NCBI GenBank assembly: GCA_020073145.1
Contig: JAIQFS010000054.1
Coordinates: 1-36,442, forward strand
Reading direction: 5' to 3'
DNA: 36,442 nt
Origin: Terriglobia bacterium
GTDB lineage: Bacteria > Acidobacteriota > Terriglobia > Bryobacterales > Bryobacteraceae
The notes beneath the pieces are model-generated. The model had not been told where the DNA came from. It searched no databases and worked only from the letters and a program-made list of their open reading frames with translations. Positions 15,868-27,100 of the stretch are shown here, in pieces. Position numbers and translations under genes: made by a program. Numbering within the stretch: position 1 is the stretch's first letter; each line of letters starts with the position of its first letter.

Positions 15868-16430
15868 TTGACTCTGGGTCCTTCCTCAAGCCCTTTCCGT
15901 TTCGTAGAAGAGCGGGATGCAGACTTTTCGATTTTCAACATTTGCCTTGCAACGCTGGTGACCGGGGCTTTAGCTGATGCTTCCTCCAGCCGCGGGCGCA
16001 TATGACTGGCGCGCGAGACGCTGGTTTCGTGCTGGGCATGCTCTTCCATCTGGCGGCCGGATTTTGCGATGCGTTCGACGCCTGCCCGCTCGATCGCCGT
16101 GATCGCGGTCTTGATCGTGACTTCATCCTGTTCAGAGAGTCGGATGACGTTGTCGAGGACGCGTCGGCCGATGCCGGTGCCGGCGTCCTGCCGTAACGCC
16201 TCGAAGCGTTCCCGCACGTTGTCCTTGATCAGCAGATTTTCCTGCTCTTCGCATATGTTGCGAAGGTTCTCAAAAAAGCCAGGCGTCGTTTCATCCCGAA
16301 AATCGCTGACCAGGGCGGGTCCCATAGCCGTTGCGATGTCCTCGATGTCGAAGTTGCGGTTATAAGCGCGTTCGGCGATACTGCGCCACTTCAGCTTCAT
16401 CGGCAGGCTTCTATGTGGGCCGTCACTCAT
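15864..16430 (-). CDS. Unrecognised 188-aa protein, first gene of the QueC-ImmA-PIN operon
   Basis: This soluble, mostly helical protein (MSDGPHRSLPMKLKW...) has a charged C-terminal tail rich in lysine, arginine and serine. No family is recognised. Three starts are possible: ATG at 16439 (adds MCG), 16430 or 16400. The promoter is so close that the leader would be only about 6 or 15 bases for the first two, so 16430 is a compromise. The stop codon overlaps the QueC-like start (ATGA), implying equal production of both. By analogy with Qat and type IV CBASS it could be the protein modified by the QueC-like enzyme, but it has no visible nucleotidyltransferase motif and does not look like QatB. 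Confidence 0.65.
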   Translation of the reverse strand: MSDGPHRSLPMKLKWRSIAERAYNRNFDIEDIATAMGPALVSDFRDETTPGFFENLRNICEEQENLLIKDNVRERFEALRQDAGTGIGRRVLDNVIRLSEQDEVTIKTAITAIERAGVERIAKSGRQMEEHAQHETSVSRASHMRPRLEEASAKAPVTSVARQMLKIEKSASRSSTKRKGLEEGPRVK

Positions 16431-16450
16431 ACCGCACATCCAATGTCAGG

Positions 16451-16480
16451 ATTGTATAAAAATTTATCTGACAATGTCAA
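16451..16480 (-). promoter_or_regulatory. Promoter and inverted-repeat operator of the QueC-ImmA-PIN operon
   Basis: Reading leftward, -35 TTGACA (16475-16480) is followed by -10 TATACA (16453-16458, 16-base spacer) or TACAAT (16451-16456, 18-base spacer). The palindrome TGACAATGTCA (16469-16479) covers the -35, and a half copy CCAATGTCA lies at 16440-16448, just before the start. This is the usual layout for an operator bound by the operon's own XRE protein. Confidence 0.6.
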
Positions 16481-16591
16481 TGCTGGCAGTAACCTGCTGA
16501 TTAAGAAGTGAAAGTAGCGTTTAGCGTGGGCGATTGCTCCCAAATACATGGTCAATTTCGGCCGTGTTGGCAGAATCGGGGCATCCGTCCA

Positions 16592-16689
16592 TGCGGAGAA
16601 TAGACCCGTTATTCTCCGCACACCTGCGTAGAATATCTGGACAGCTGCGGAGGTTACAGACTATAATCTCCGCAGGGGTGCGGAGAATG
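16592..16689 (+). promoter_or_regulatory. Fic promoter with six-site operator array
   Basis: The core promoter is TGGACA (16638-16643), an 18-base spacer and a perfect TATAAT (16662-16667). Six copies of the half-site TGCGGAGAATA cover it: 16592-16602 (+), 16610-16620 (-), 16625-16635 (+, one mismatch), 16646-16656 (+, two mismatches), 16664-16674 (-, one mismatch) and 16679-16689 (+, one mismatch). The order (+,-,+) is duplicated with a period of exactly 54 bases, while the spacer sequences differ. The last copy contains the ATG start. The layout implies tight cooperative repression, perhaps by the winged helix at the C-terminus of the Fic protein. Confidence 0.75.
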
Positions 16690-17790
16690 TACATCCACGA
16701 ACTCGACGCCTGGCCCAAGTTCCATTGGCGCGCGGAAACAATAGCCGTGCCCCTCGCCTCCGTGCGCGATCGTCAAAGCCGCCTGCTCAGGCACATGGAG
16801 GCCTTGGGCTTCAGCCTTCAGCAAGAAGCCGTGCTGCAGACTCTCACTGCCGACGTTCTGGAGAGCAGCGAAATCGAAGGCGAGAAACTCGACGCCGCAC
16901 AGGTCCGCTCGTCCATCGCCCGCCGCCTCGGCATGGACATCGGCGCGTTGAAACCCGCAGACCGCAACGTCGAAGGCATCGTCGAAATGATGCTGGATGC
17001 GACGCGCCACTATAACCAGCCGCTGACGGCCGAAAGGCTGTTCGCCTGGCATGCTTCGCTGTTTCCCACGGGCCGGAGCGGAATGTCCGCTATCACGGTG
17101 GGGAACTGGCGCAATGACAAAACGGGGCCGATGCAGGTCGTGTCCGGCCCCATGGGAAAAGAACACGTTCACTTCGAAGCGCCGAAGGCGGAGCGGCTTG
17201 ACCGCGAGATGGGATCATTTCTCGAATGGTTCGAAGGCGACAAGCCGATCGATCAGGTCCTCGCGGCCGGACTCGCGCATCTTTGGTTCGTGACAATTCA
17301 CCCATTTGACGATGGCAACGGTCGCATTGCGCGCGCGATTGCGGATATGGCTCTCGCGCGCTCGGAGCATGGCCCGCAAAGGTTCTACAGCATGTCGGCG
17401 CAGATCCGGCAGGAGCGCAACGCTTATTACGACTTCCTGGAACGCACGCAGAAAGGGACCATGGACATCACGCCGTGGATGGAATGGTTTCTCGGCTGCC
17501 TTGGCCGCGCCATCGACGGAGCCCAGAAAACTTTAAGCACCGTGCTTGAGAAAGCGCGGTTCTGGGATCGCATCAAAGATGTGAAGCTCAACGACCGTCA
17601 GCGGCTGGTGATTAATCGCCTGCTCGATGGGTTCGAAGGAAAACTCACAACGTCGAAATACGCCGCGCTCGCCAAGTGCTCTCAGGACACGGCCTATCGC
17701 GACATTCTATACCTCATCGAAAATCGCGTTCTCGTGCAAAACCCCGAAGGGGGCCGCAGCACCAGCTATTCTCTTAAGCCGGAACCTTGA
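16687..17790 (+). CDS. Fic family protein, class II, DUF4172-like N-terminus and C-terminal winged helix
   Basis: This is a 367-aa protein. The N-terminal segment (YIHELDAWPKFHW) matches the DUF4172 type. The class II inhibitory motif, S/T-x3-E-G, is S60 to G65 (SSEIEG), which would block ATP by its glutamate. The Fic core motif HPFDDGNGRIAR starts at His205 with all catalytic residues present. After about residue 290 a winged-helix domain follows (LNDRQRLVINRLLDGFEGKL, then AKCSQDTAYRDILYLIE). Fic enzymes transfer AMP to hydroxyl groups of target proteins, and some class II members autoregulate. The ATG at 16687 is chosen because the DUF4172 start follows directly and the promoter and operators end there; an open frame extends upstream to 16534 but runs through the operators. 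It is divergent from the QueC-ImmA-PIN operon. Confidence 0.9.
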   Translation: MYIHELDAWPKFHWRAETIAVPLASVRDRQSRLLRHMEALGFSLQQEAVLQTLTADVLESSEIEGEKLDAAQVRSSIARRLGMDIGALKPADRNVEGIVEMMLDATRHYNQPLTAERLFAWHASLFPTGRSGMSAITVGNWRNDKTGPMQVVSGPMGKEHVHFEAPKAERLDREMGSFLEWFEGDKPIDQVLAAGLAHLWFVTIHPFDDGNGRIARAIADMALARSEHGPQRFYSMSAQIRQERNAYYDFLERTQKGTMDITPWMEWFLGCLGRAIDGAQKTLSTVLEKARFWDRIKDVKLNDRQRLVINRLLDGFEGKLTTSKYAALAKCSQDTAYRDILYLIENRVLVQNPEGGRSTSYSLKPEP

Positions 17791-17885
17791 GCGATGATGC
17801 ACCGGGCCGTTAGAATTCCCGATGATGTCCTGCCTCACGAGAGACGAATCGTGTAGAAGCAATCTGAGTTACAGGAGAGATTTCC

Positions 17886-18074
17886 ATGGTGGACAAGGTG
17901 TTACTTGCAACAACTCCATGCCCGATTTTTGCCATTAAAGTGTCCGCGGGCTATAAGCCGTTTTCAGAGGAGAACGGGCAAGTCGGAGGCGTTCTGTTTC
18001 ACAGTCACTTCGATTGTGAGTCAACTGAGTATGTAATCCCATTCCGCAAGGATTCTAATCTTCCCGTACCTTGA
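17886..18074 (+). CDS. Small hypothetical protein (62 aa)
   Basis: The ATG at 17886 is preceded by CAGGAGAG at a good distance, the main reason for accepting it. The product, MVDKVLLATTPCPIFAIKVS onward, has no signal peptide, membrane helix or known motif and ends VP. It lies alone between the Fic gene and the 3' end of the giant gene. It may be a real small protein or a chance open frame. Confidence 0.4.
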   Translation: MVDKVLLATTPCPIFAIKVSAGYKPFSEENGQVGGVLFHSHFDCESTEYVIPFRKDSNLPVP

Positions 18075-18153
18075 GTACGCGAACGGGGCTCGTTGAATGT
18101 GGGCCCGCGTCTGTTTGAGCACCGTGGCCAGTCGCCGGCACCGCAGCGCGGGA

Positions 18154-21100
18154 TCAGTCGATCTCGACCACCACGATGCCGAGTGTGGTCTGCTGCGGGG
18201 CTCCGGAATCGTGCACTTGCACTGTGATATTGACGGTGCCGGCGGCCAGCGCGGAGCCGGTAATCTGGCCGTTGTTGAACACCAGATTGGCGGGCAGGGA
18301 GCCTGCCACGACGTTCCAAGTCAGCGGGTTGGTTCCGCCGGTGGCCTGGAGGTTGAGAACCACGGGCGTCCCGGCAGTGGCCACCAGACGCGTGGTGGTG
18401 ATGGTCAGGCGGGAATTGGGCAGCGGCGGCGGCCCTGGGGCCAGGACTTCGCGGATGCGGTCGTTGCTCGTGTCGGCAATGTACAGATTGCCGTTGGCAT
18501 CGATTTCGACAGTGGACGGGGAGGCCAGGTTGGCGCTGGTGGCGGGCCCGCCATCTCCCGCGTACCCGAAGGTTCCGCTGCCCGCAACCGTGGTGATGAT
18601 CCCGGTAAGATCGATTTTCCGGATTCGGTTGTTGCTGGTGTCCGCGATATAGACATTGCCTCCGGCATCGGTTTGAATGCCGGTCACGTTGCCGCTCACG
18701 AGGGCGCTGGTGGCAGGCCCGCCGTCACCCGAGAAGCCGGAGAAGCCGGTTCCCGCCAGAGTGGTAATGATGCCGCCAGGCGTGACGCGCCGGATGCGGC
18801 TGTTAAAGCTATCGACGATGTAAAGGTTGCCCGCTCGATCCAGAGCGACGCCACGGGGCCCATTGAGTTGCGCCGCCGTGGCCGGGCCGCCGTCGCCCGA
18901 GAAACCCCGAACCCCGGTGCCAGCCACCGTGCTTCGAGTGCCCAGCGAGTCCACTTTGATCACGGTGTTGTTGAAATCCTGGGCGATGTAGATATTCCCG
19001 GCCGCGTCCGCGGCGACGGAGCGGGGGTTGATTCCCGAAACCGCCGAAGTGATGACGCCGCCTGGAGTGATCTTACGGACGCGTCCGTTATTGTCGTCGG
19101 CGACCAACAAGTTGCCGCCCGCATCGATGCGCAGGTCCGTCGTGAAATCGCCGATCTGGGCACTGGCACTGGGGCCGGAATCGCCGGAGAAGCCGCCGAC
19201 TCCGGTTCCGGCGAGGGTCGATACGATGCCGGCCGGGCTTACCTGGCGAACGCGGAGGTTGCCGTTATCGGAGATGTAGAGATTTCCGCTGGCGTCCACG
19301 GTCACACCCTGCGGCGAATCCAGGAACGTGCTCGTGGCTATGGCTCCGTCGCCATTGAACTTGAACAGACCATTCCCCGCAATCGTGTTGATGTTTCCGC
19401 TGGTGTCGACTTTGCGAACGCGCTTGTTGATGGAGTCAAGCACATAGAGGTCGCCCGCAAGGTCGACTGCCACTCCAGTCGGCTGATCGAACTGAGCGCT
19501 GGTGGCCGTGCCGCCATCCCCAGAGAAACCCCGAGCTCCGGAGCCCGCTACGGTGGAAATGATGCCACCAGGCGTAATCTTGCGGATGCGCTGGTTGAAC
19601 TGATCCGCGAAGAACAGGTTCCCGGAACCATCCAAGGCCAGGCTCTGCGGGCCACTAATCCAAGCGTTGCCGGCCGGGCCGCTGTCCCCCAGTGTGCAGC
19701 AGACGTTACTGCCGGCCAGCGTGGAGATAATCCCGGCCTGAGAGACGGAGCGAATCCGGTTGTTGCCGTTATCGGCGATCAGGAGATTGCCCAGGCTGTC
19801 AAAAATCACTGCCACCGGTTGAAACAGTGAGGCATTGAGCGCAGGCCCGGTGTCTCCCGAGAAACTCTGCGTCCCGTTGCCCGCCACTGTCGTGATGAGG
19901 CCGGCCGTGTTGATTTTGCGAATACGCTGGTTGTACCGGTCGGCAACATAGATGTTGCCGGCCGCATCCACGGCGACGCCCGCGGGACCGCGGAAGGCGG
20001 CGGCCTGAGCCGGTCCGCCATCGCCAAAGAAATCGAAGTTGCCGATACCCGCGATGGTGGTGATGATTCCCTGCGAATCGATCTTGCGCACGCGGTTGGC
20101 AGACATATCGGCCACCAGGAGACTCCCGGTGGCATCGAGGGCGAGGCCCGCGGGATTATTCAGTTGCGCGCTGAGGGCCGGGCCGCCATCCCCGCTGGAT
20201 CCGGCAACGCCGGTGCCGGCAATCACGCTGAGAACGCCTGCCGGGGTGATCTTTTCGATCTGGTGGTTGGGCCCGTCGGAGATAATCAGGTTCCCCGCCG
20301 CGTCAATCACGGCGCCGCTACCGGGCGCAATGGGCATGTTGAGCGCCGGTCCGGGCGCCCCGCTGAAGAGCCACGGAGTGCCCGCCACCGTCATGATGTT
20401 GCCGGCGCCCGGGATCACGTTGAAGGGCTGCGAAACCGCCGTCAACGAGCCGACGCTGGCTGTCAGCGTGTATTCATTGCCGCCCTTGTTCAGGGTGAGG
20501 GTGGAGAAGCTGGCAATGCCGCTGCCGCCGGTCAGCGAAGAAGTGGTGCCTCCTAGTGCGGCGCCTCCTGGATTGTTGTCTACCGATATCGTCACGGTCG
20601 CCCCTGCGATGGGCGTCAGAGTCGCGTCCAGCACCCGGACCTGCGGCGGCGGGTTCAGAACCGACCCGGCCGCGATGGTCCCCGGACTCGTCACGAAGGC
20701 GACGGTGGAGCCGGTCAGCAGGTTGGCCTGAACGGTAAAGCTGCCGTACGCGGTCTGGCCGCTATCGGTGACTTGAATGGTAAAAAAGAAGGTTCCTGCG
20801 CCGGTCACCGGCCCGGACAGCAACCCGGAAGCGGGGTCGAGCGTGACACCGCCCGGCAAAGCGCCGCTGAAGACCGTCCAATTGCGAACTCCGGAGCCAC
20901 CCACGGCCTGCAGCGGCGAGCTGTAAGCTCCGCCGAGCGTGGTGTTCGGCAGCGAGGTGGTGGTAATCGTCAGCCGGCTGTTCGGGGCCAGCGTGCCAAG
21001 CGCCGCCACTTCGCGAATCCGATCGCTGCCCTGATCGGGAATAAACAGGTTGCCGGCGGCGTCGAACGAAATGCCGCCAGGTCTGGAAAGCTGAGCACTG

Positions 21101-24100
21101 GTGGCCGGGCCGCCGTCGCCAAAGGAATTTCCGCCGCCCGCAATCGTAGTGATCGCGCCGGCCAGATCGATTCTTCGGACGCGGCCGTTGTTGACATCCG
21201 AAACGTAGACATTGCCTCCGGCATCTACGGTAAGGCCGGCAGGGAAGCTTAAATTGGCGCTCGTGCCGAGCCCGCCATCCCCCGAAAAGCCGGCGACGCC
21301 AGTTCCGGCTACGGTGGTAATGGTCCCGCTAGGGCTTACCATCCGCACGCGGTTGTTGTTGGCATCCGAGAAGTAAACGTTGCCGGCCGCATCCACGGCC
21401 ACGCCAATCGGCGCGGACAAGCTGGCGAGGGTCGCCGGTCCGCCATCACCCGAGAAACCAGCGGCTCCATTGCCGGCCGCTGTCGTGATGATGCCGCTGG
21501 CGTCCACTTTACGGATCCGATTATTGGCGGAATCCGAGATGTAGACGTTGCCAGCCACATCGAGAGCGAGCCCGAACGGGCTGCCGATGCCGGCGGCGGT
21601 TGCCGGTCCGCCATCTCCGCTGAACGTATTGTTCCCGTTGCCCGCGAAAGTGGAAATCGTCCCCGAAGTATCGATCTTGAGGATGCGATTGTTGCCAGTG
21701 TCCGCGAAGTACAGGTTCCCAGCGGCATCCAGGCGCGGGTTGCTCGAGACATTGCTGAGGACCGCATTCAACGCGGGACCGCCTGCGCCGGACGCCGAGA
21801 AGTTCCCGTTGCTGAAATTGCCGTTACCGGCGATCGTGGTGATCACGCCCGCGGCGTCCACCTTGCGGATACGGGCGTTGCTCGAGTCGGCTATGTACAG
21901 GTTGCCGGAGTTGTCGGGCGTGACGCCCAGTGGCCCCCACAGATTGGCGCTGGTGGCCAGGCCGCCGTCGCCGGCGAATTTGAAGTTGCCATTGCCAGCC
22001 AGAGTGCTGATGACGCCCGATGGGTCGACCTTGCGCACGCGCCGGTTGCCCGAGTCGTTGAAATACCCGTTGCCACTAATGTTGTCGCCCACCAGGCCTG
22101 CAGGACCAGCCAAGGAGGCGGCGGTCCCTTGGCCGCCATCGCCGGCAAACGTGAACAGGCCATTACCGGCGATAGTGGAGATGGTTCCTGACGTGACGAC
22201 TTGCCGGACGCGCGTGTTGTTGTCGGCGAAGTAGATGTTGCCGCCGTTATCCACGAAGACGGCGGAGGGAGCGCCGACTCCCGCGCCAATGGCCGGACCA
22301 CCATCTCCAAAGAAGCCGCCCAAGCCGCCGGCAACGGTCGTGATCACGCCGCCGCTCACCTTGCGGATGCGGTGGTTGTTACTGTCGGCGATGAATAGGT
22401 TGCCGGAGGAGTCCAGTGCCACGCCGCGTGGAGTGTTCAGCGAGGCGGCCTGCGCCGAGAGGCCATCGCCAGCGAAGTTCGCCGTGCCGTTACCCGCCAC
22501 GGTGCTGATGATGCCGGCCGGCGTCACTCTCCGAACTCGGTGGTTGTTGGCATCGGCGATGTACAGATTGCCAGAGCCGTCTACCCCAAGACCTTGCGGG
22601 CTTCGCATCGACGCACCCACAGCGGGGCTGTTATCGCCGCCAAAACCAAGGACGCCGGTGCCGGCATATGTGGTGATGATGCCGGCGGAGTCGATTTTGC
22701 GCACCCGGTTGTTACTGGTGTCCGAGACATAGACATTACCCCCGGCGTCGACGGCCACACCCTGAGGCGAATTCAACTGGGCACTGGTCGCCGGGCCTCC
22801 ATCGCCGCTGAATCCACCGATCCCGGTTCCGGCCACCACGTTCAACACACCGCTGTTGGAAACCTTGAACACCATGTGGTTGCCGGTATCGGCGAAGTAC
22901 CGATTTCCTACGCTATCCAGGGCGACGCCCTGGTTCGGGCCGATGGGAGCTGAGATCGCCGGCCCCCCGGCGCCGGTGAACACCCAATTGCTGCCGGCGA
23001 CCGTGATGATGCCGCCCGCGGCGGGTAGGACCCGGAACGCCTGCGATACCGAGACCGCCGATGCCGCGGTGGCACTGAGCGTGTAATTGTTGCCGGCGCG
23101 ATTGATGCTCAGGTTCGGGAAGTTGGCAATCCCGCTGGCGCCGCTCATGACCGTGAGTGTTCCCGAGAGCGTACCGCCACTCGCGTTGTTGGCAATCGCG
23201 AGAACGACATTCACGCCGGGGATGCCGGCGCCGAGGTTGTCCTGCGCCTTCACCTGGACCTGCGGAGTAATAGTCTGGCCGGCGCCGGTATTCACCGGCT
23301 GGCTGACAAACACCAGGCCCGATCCGGCCGCCAGATTGGACTGGATCGTAAGGTTGGCTAGCGCCGTGTGGACTCCATCTTTCACCTGGACCGTGAAATT
23401 GAACGCGCCAAACATCGTGGCCGTGCCTGTGATCTGGCCCGTGGTCAAACCGAGCGACAAGCCGCCCGGCAGGCTACCCGAAACAATCGTCCAGTTCAAC
23501 GTGCCGGCGCCGCCGGTAGCCGTGAGGGTGGCGCTGTAGGGAGCCCCTGCGTTGGCAGCGGGTAGCGACGTAGTGGTAATGGTGAGACGTTGAGCGCCGC
23601 CCAGCGTACCGGCGCCAACCACCCGGCGGACCCGGCTATTGCCCGAGTCGCTAATGAGCAGGTTGCCGCTAGCATCGATGGCCACTGCCACTGGACCGCT
23701 GAGGGAGGCCAGAGTAGCCGCCCCGCCGTCACCAGAGAAACCCGCGGTGCCGTTGCCGGCCACAGTCGTCATGTTTCCGCCGGCGTCCACCTTGCGGATT
23801 CGTTGATTCCCCTGGTCGGCGATGAACAGGTTGCCAGCGGGATCGGTCGCCAGGCCTTGCGGCGAATTCAGTGACGACGCGGTAGCGATTCCGTCAGAGA
23901 ATCCGGCCGTCCCGTTACCCGCAATAGTGGTGATCAGGCCGGAAGGTTCGACCATCCGGACGCGCTGATTGCCGGCGTCGGAAATGTACAGGTTGCCCGC
24001 CGAATCGACGGTGACCCATCCGGGATTGTTCAGCGCAGCTTGCACTGCCGGACCGCCGTCGCCCGAGAATCCGGCGGTGCCGTTGCCCGCTACCGTGGTG

Positions 24101-27100
24101 ATGATGCCGGTCGAGCTTACTTTGCGGACGCGATTGTTAGACCTGTCGGCCAGATACAGGTTGCCCGACGCGTCGGTTGCCATCCCGTTGGGGTTCAGCG
24201 TGGCCTCGGTCGCGGGGCCGCCGTCGCCGCCAAACCCGGTAGAACCCGAGCCAGCGTATTCGGTGATTATTCCCAAAGAATCGACCTTGCGGGCGCGGGC
24301 GCCGAACAAATCACTCAAATAGAAATTGCCCGCTGGATCGGCGGCGACCCCGCCTGCCGTATTCAACTGGGCGTTTGTCGCTGATCCGCCGTTGCCGGAG
24401 AATCCCGGAATGCCATTGCCTGCCACCGTCGAGATGAGACCGCCCACCGCGAATCGGCGGACCCGGGCGAAATCTCCCACCAGAATGTTGCCGGCGGAGT
24501 CCACCGCCAGCCCCTGCGGAGTGGTCAAGAACGCACTGGTAGCCGGGCCACCATCCCCGCCGAAACTGAACTGGCCGTTTCCGGCAAACGTGGTGATGGT
24601 TCCTGACGTATCGATCTTGCGCACGCGCTCGTTGCTGGGATCTCCAAAGTAGAGGTTGCCGGCCGAATCCGATGCTACGCCACCGACGAAGGAGATGGTC
24701 GCGTCAATGGCGGGGCCTCCGTCTCCGGAGAAGCCGTTGACGCCGTCGCCTGCGAGGGTTGAGAGGATTCCCGCCGCATTAATTTTGCGGAGACGCGAGG
24801 AATCCGAGAAAACAATGTTCCCCGCGCCATCCACCGCCAATCCGCTGTAGAACGTGTTCCCCAATTGAGAATTCAGAGCGGGCGTTCCGTCGGGCGTGAA
24901 TCCGGCCGAGCCGTTCCCGGCGATCGTGGTCAGGTTTCCGCCTGCGAGCCTGCGAATTCGATCGTGCCCGGAGTCTACGATGATCAGCGCCCCAGACGGA
25001 TCAAATGCGATTCCCGACGGCACAGCCAGCGACGCCGTGGTGGCCGGACCATCGCCGTTGAATGCGGGGCTACCAGTGCCTGCAATGGTGGTGATGATCC
25101 CGGTGGCGTCCACTTTCCGGACGCGGTTGCCGTCCGAGAAATAAAGATTCCCGGCGGGATCGGTCACGATTCCGATCGGAGCAGTGACGGACGCAGCTGA
25201 CGCCGGACCGTTATCGCCGCTGAAACCGGGCGTCCCCGTCCCGGCGACTGTACTGATCACGCCGGCCGCCGTCACCTTGCGAACGCGGCTCCCCAGATAT
25301 TCGGTGACGAAGAGGTTGCCGCCGGAATCCAGGGTCAGCCCCATGGGGCCGTTGAGCATCGCACTGGTGGCCGGTCCGTTGTCGCCGCCGTACCCGGCCA
25401 CGCCGGTGCCGGCAATCACATTCAGAGTCCCGGCCGGAGAGATTTTGTAAACTTGGGCGTTGTTGAAGTCCGCCGCGTACACATTGCCGGCCGCGTCCGT
25501 TACGACTCCGAACGTAAGCCCAAGCGGCGCGTTGGCCGCCGGCCCGCCGCCGCCCGTGAAGACCCAGGTGCTGCCGGCGATGGTAGTGATGCCGCCGGTC
25601 CCGAGATTCACAGTGAAGGGGTTCGATACCGCGTTGGGCGCTCCCGTAGCGGAGGCCGCCAGGGTGTAACCGGCGCCGGCCTTGTCGATGCTGACATTGG
25701 CGAAAGTGGCGATTCCGGTCGCGTTCGTAACCACCGTCAACGTGCCGGAGAGCGCGCCCCCGCCAGGGTTGGCGCCGATTGCCAGCGTCACGTTCATCCC
25801 GGGAATCACCGCCCCGCTGGCATCCCGCACCGCCACCTGAATCGGCGGAGTAATGACCTGGCCCGTGTTGGTCGTGCCCGGCTGCACCACAAAGGTCAGC
25901 AGCGGCGATCCGGTAACCGTGAACGTATTCGAAGTCGCAGTAGGGGCTCCGGTCACCGAGGCGGTCAGGTGGTATACCCCCGAAGCGAGGCTTAGGGTGG
26001 AGGACACGGTGCCCCCCGTGGCCGTGGTCAGGTTGAGCGTATTGACTGTCGTTCCGTTCGAAAGAACGATTGCGACGGCGAGCTGGACTCCCGCCAGGCC
26101 GACTCCTGCGGCGTTGGTCGCCTTGATCTGCACCGAGTCGGGCACAAACGCTGTGGCGTTGACCGGCTGTTGCGTGAACGCCAGCGTGATGGGCGCGATG
26201 GTCAGTGTCAGTACCTTAGAGGCCTGCCGGCCCAGCGCATCGGTCACCGTAAACGTGAGGTTGGTGGAACCCGCTGCGCCGGGCAACCCTGCGATCGCGC
26301 CCGTGGAGGCATTGAGGGATAGGCCCGCGGGCAGGGTTCCGACCGTGACGCTCCAGGTCTTGGGCGTCGCGCCGCCGGTCGAAATCAGTGTCGCGGCAAA
26401 GTTCACGCCGGGGTAACCGGTGGGTAGCGACGTCGAGGCGATCGCCGGCGGCGGCGACGAAATGATCGTGAGTGTGTAGCTACGGTTCGCCACTTTCGGC
26501 GCTAGCCCCGAATCGGTGGCGGTGACGTTGATCACCAGCGAGGGCGCGGTGCCGGTCGGCGTGCCCGAGATGATTCCACTGGCCGCGTCCAGGCTCAATC
26601 CGCTCGCCGGCAGGTTGGAAGATGACCAGGTGATGGCGCCCGTCCCGCCGGCGGCCATCAACTGGGCCGCATAAGGCGAGCCCACGGTTGCCGCGGGCAA
26701 GGTCTGCGTCAGAATGATGACCTGGGATGCGGCCACCGGCGGTTGCGGATTCCCCTGCTGCAGGGGCTGGGTATTCGCGCCGTGGCTCGTGATGGCGGAA
26801 ATGAAAGTACTGGCTGGATCAAACGTGGTGTTCGTCGTTTTGTCGGGATTAACAATGCGCAGCGTGATGCTGATGGTTTCACCGGGGCTCAGCGCCACGG
26901 TGGGATCATTGCTGGCCGAGTTGGCGATGCTCGGATCGCCCGCATCGTTGGCGCTGGCCTGCTCGAACACCGGGTTGACGATGTTGGCGATCAGCTTTGT
27001 GTGAAGATCGACGCCGAGCTGGCACTGGTACGCCACAGGCGTGGCATAAACCTGATTCGCGATGAGCTGCGTCACGAACCCCGCCGGGATCTGGCCGTTC

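Noticed and set aside
12673-16430. Complete Qat (QatABCD) or type IV CBASS system
   Set aside because: Only the QueC-like part is present; there is no QatA ATPase, TatD-like nuclease, CD-NTase, TGT-like or effector partner, and the small protein does not look like QatB.
18097-19830. Long + strand open frame of 577 codons opposite the giant gene
   Set aside because: It mirrors the NHL repeats on the other strand, has no ribosome-binding site and its translation is repetitive without a recognisable fold. Other long + strand frames at 22,540-27,846 are the same effect.
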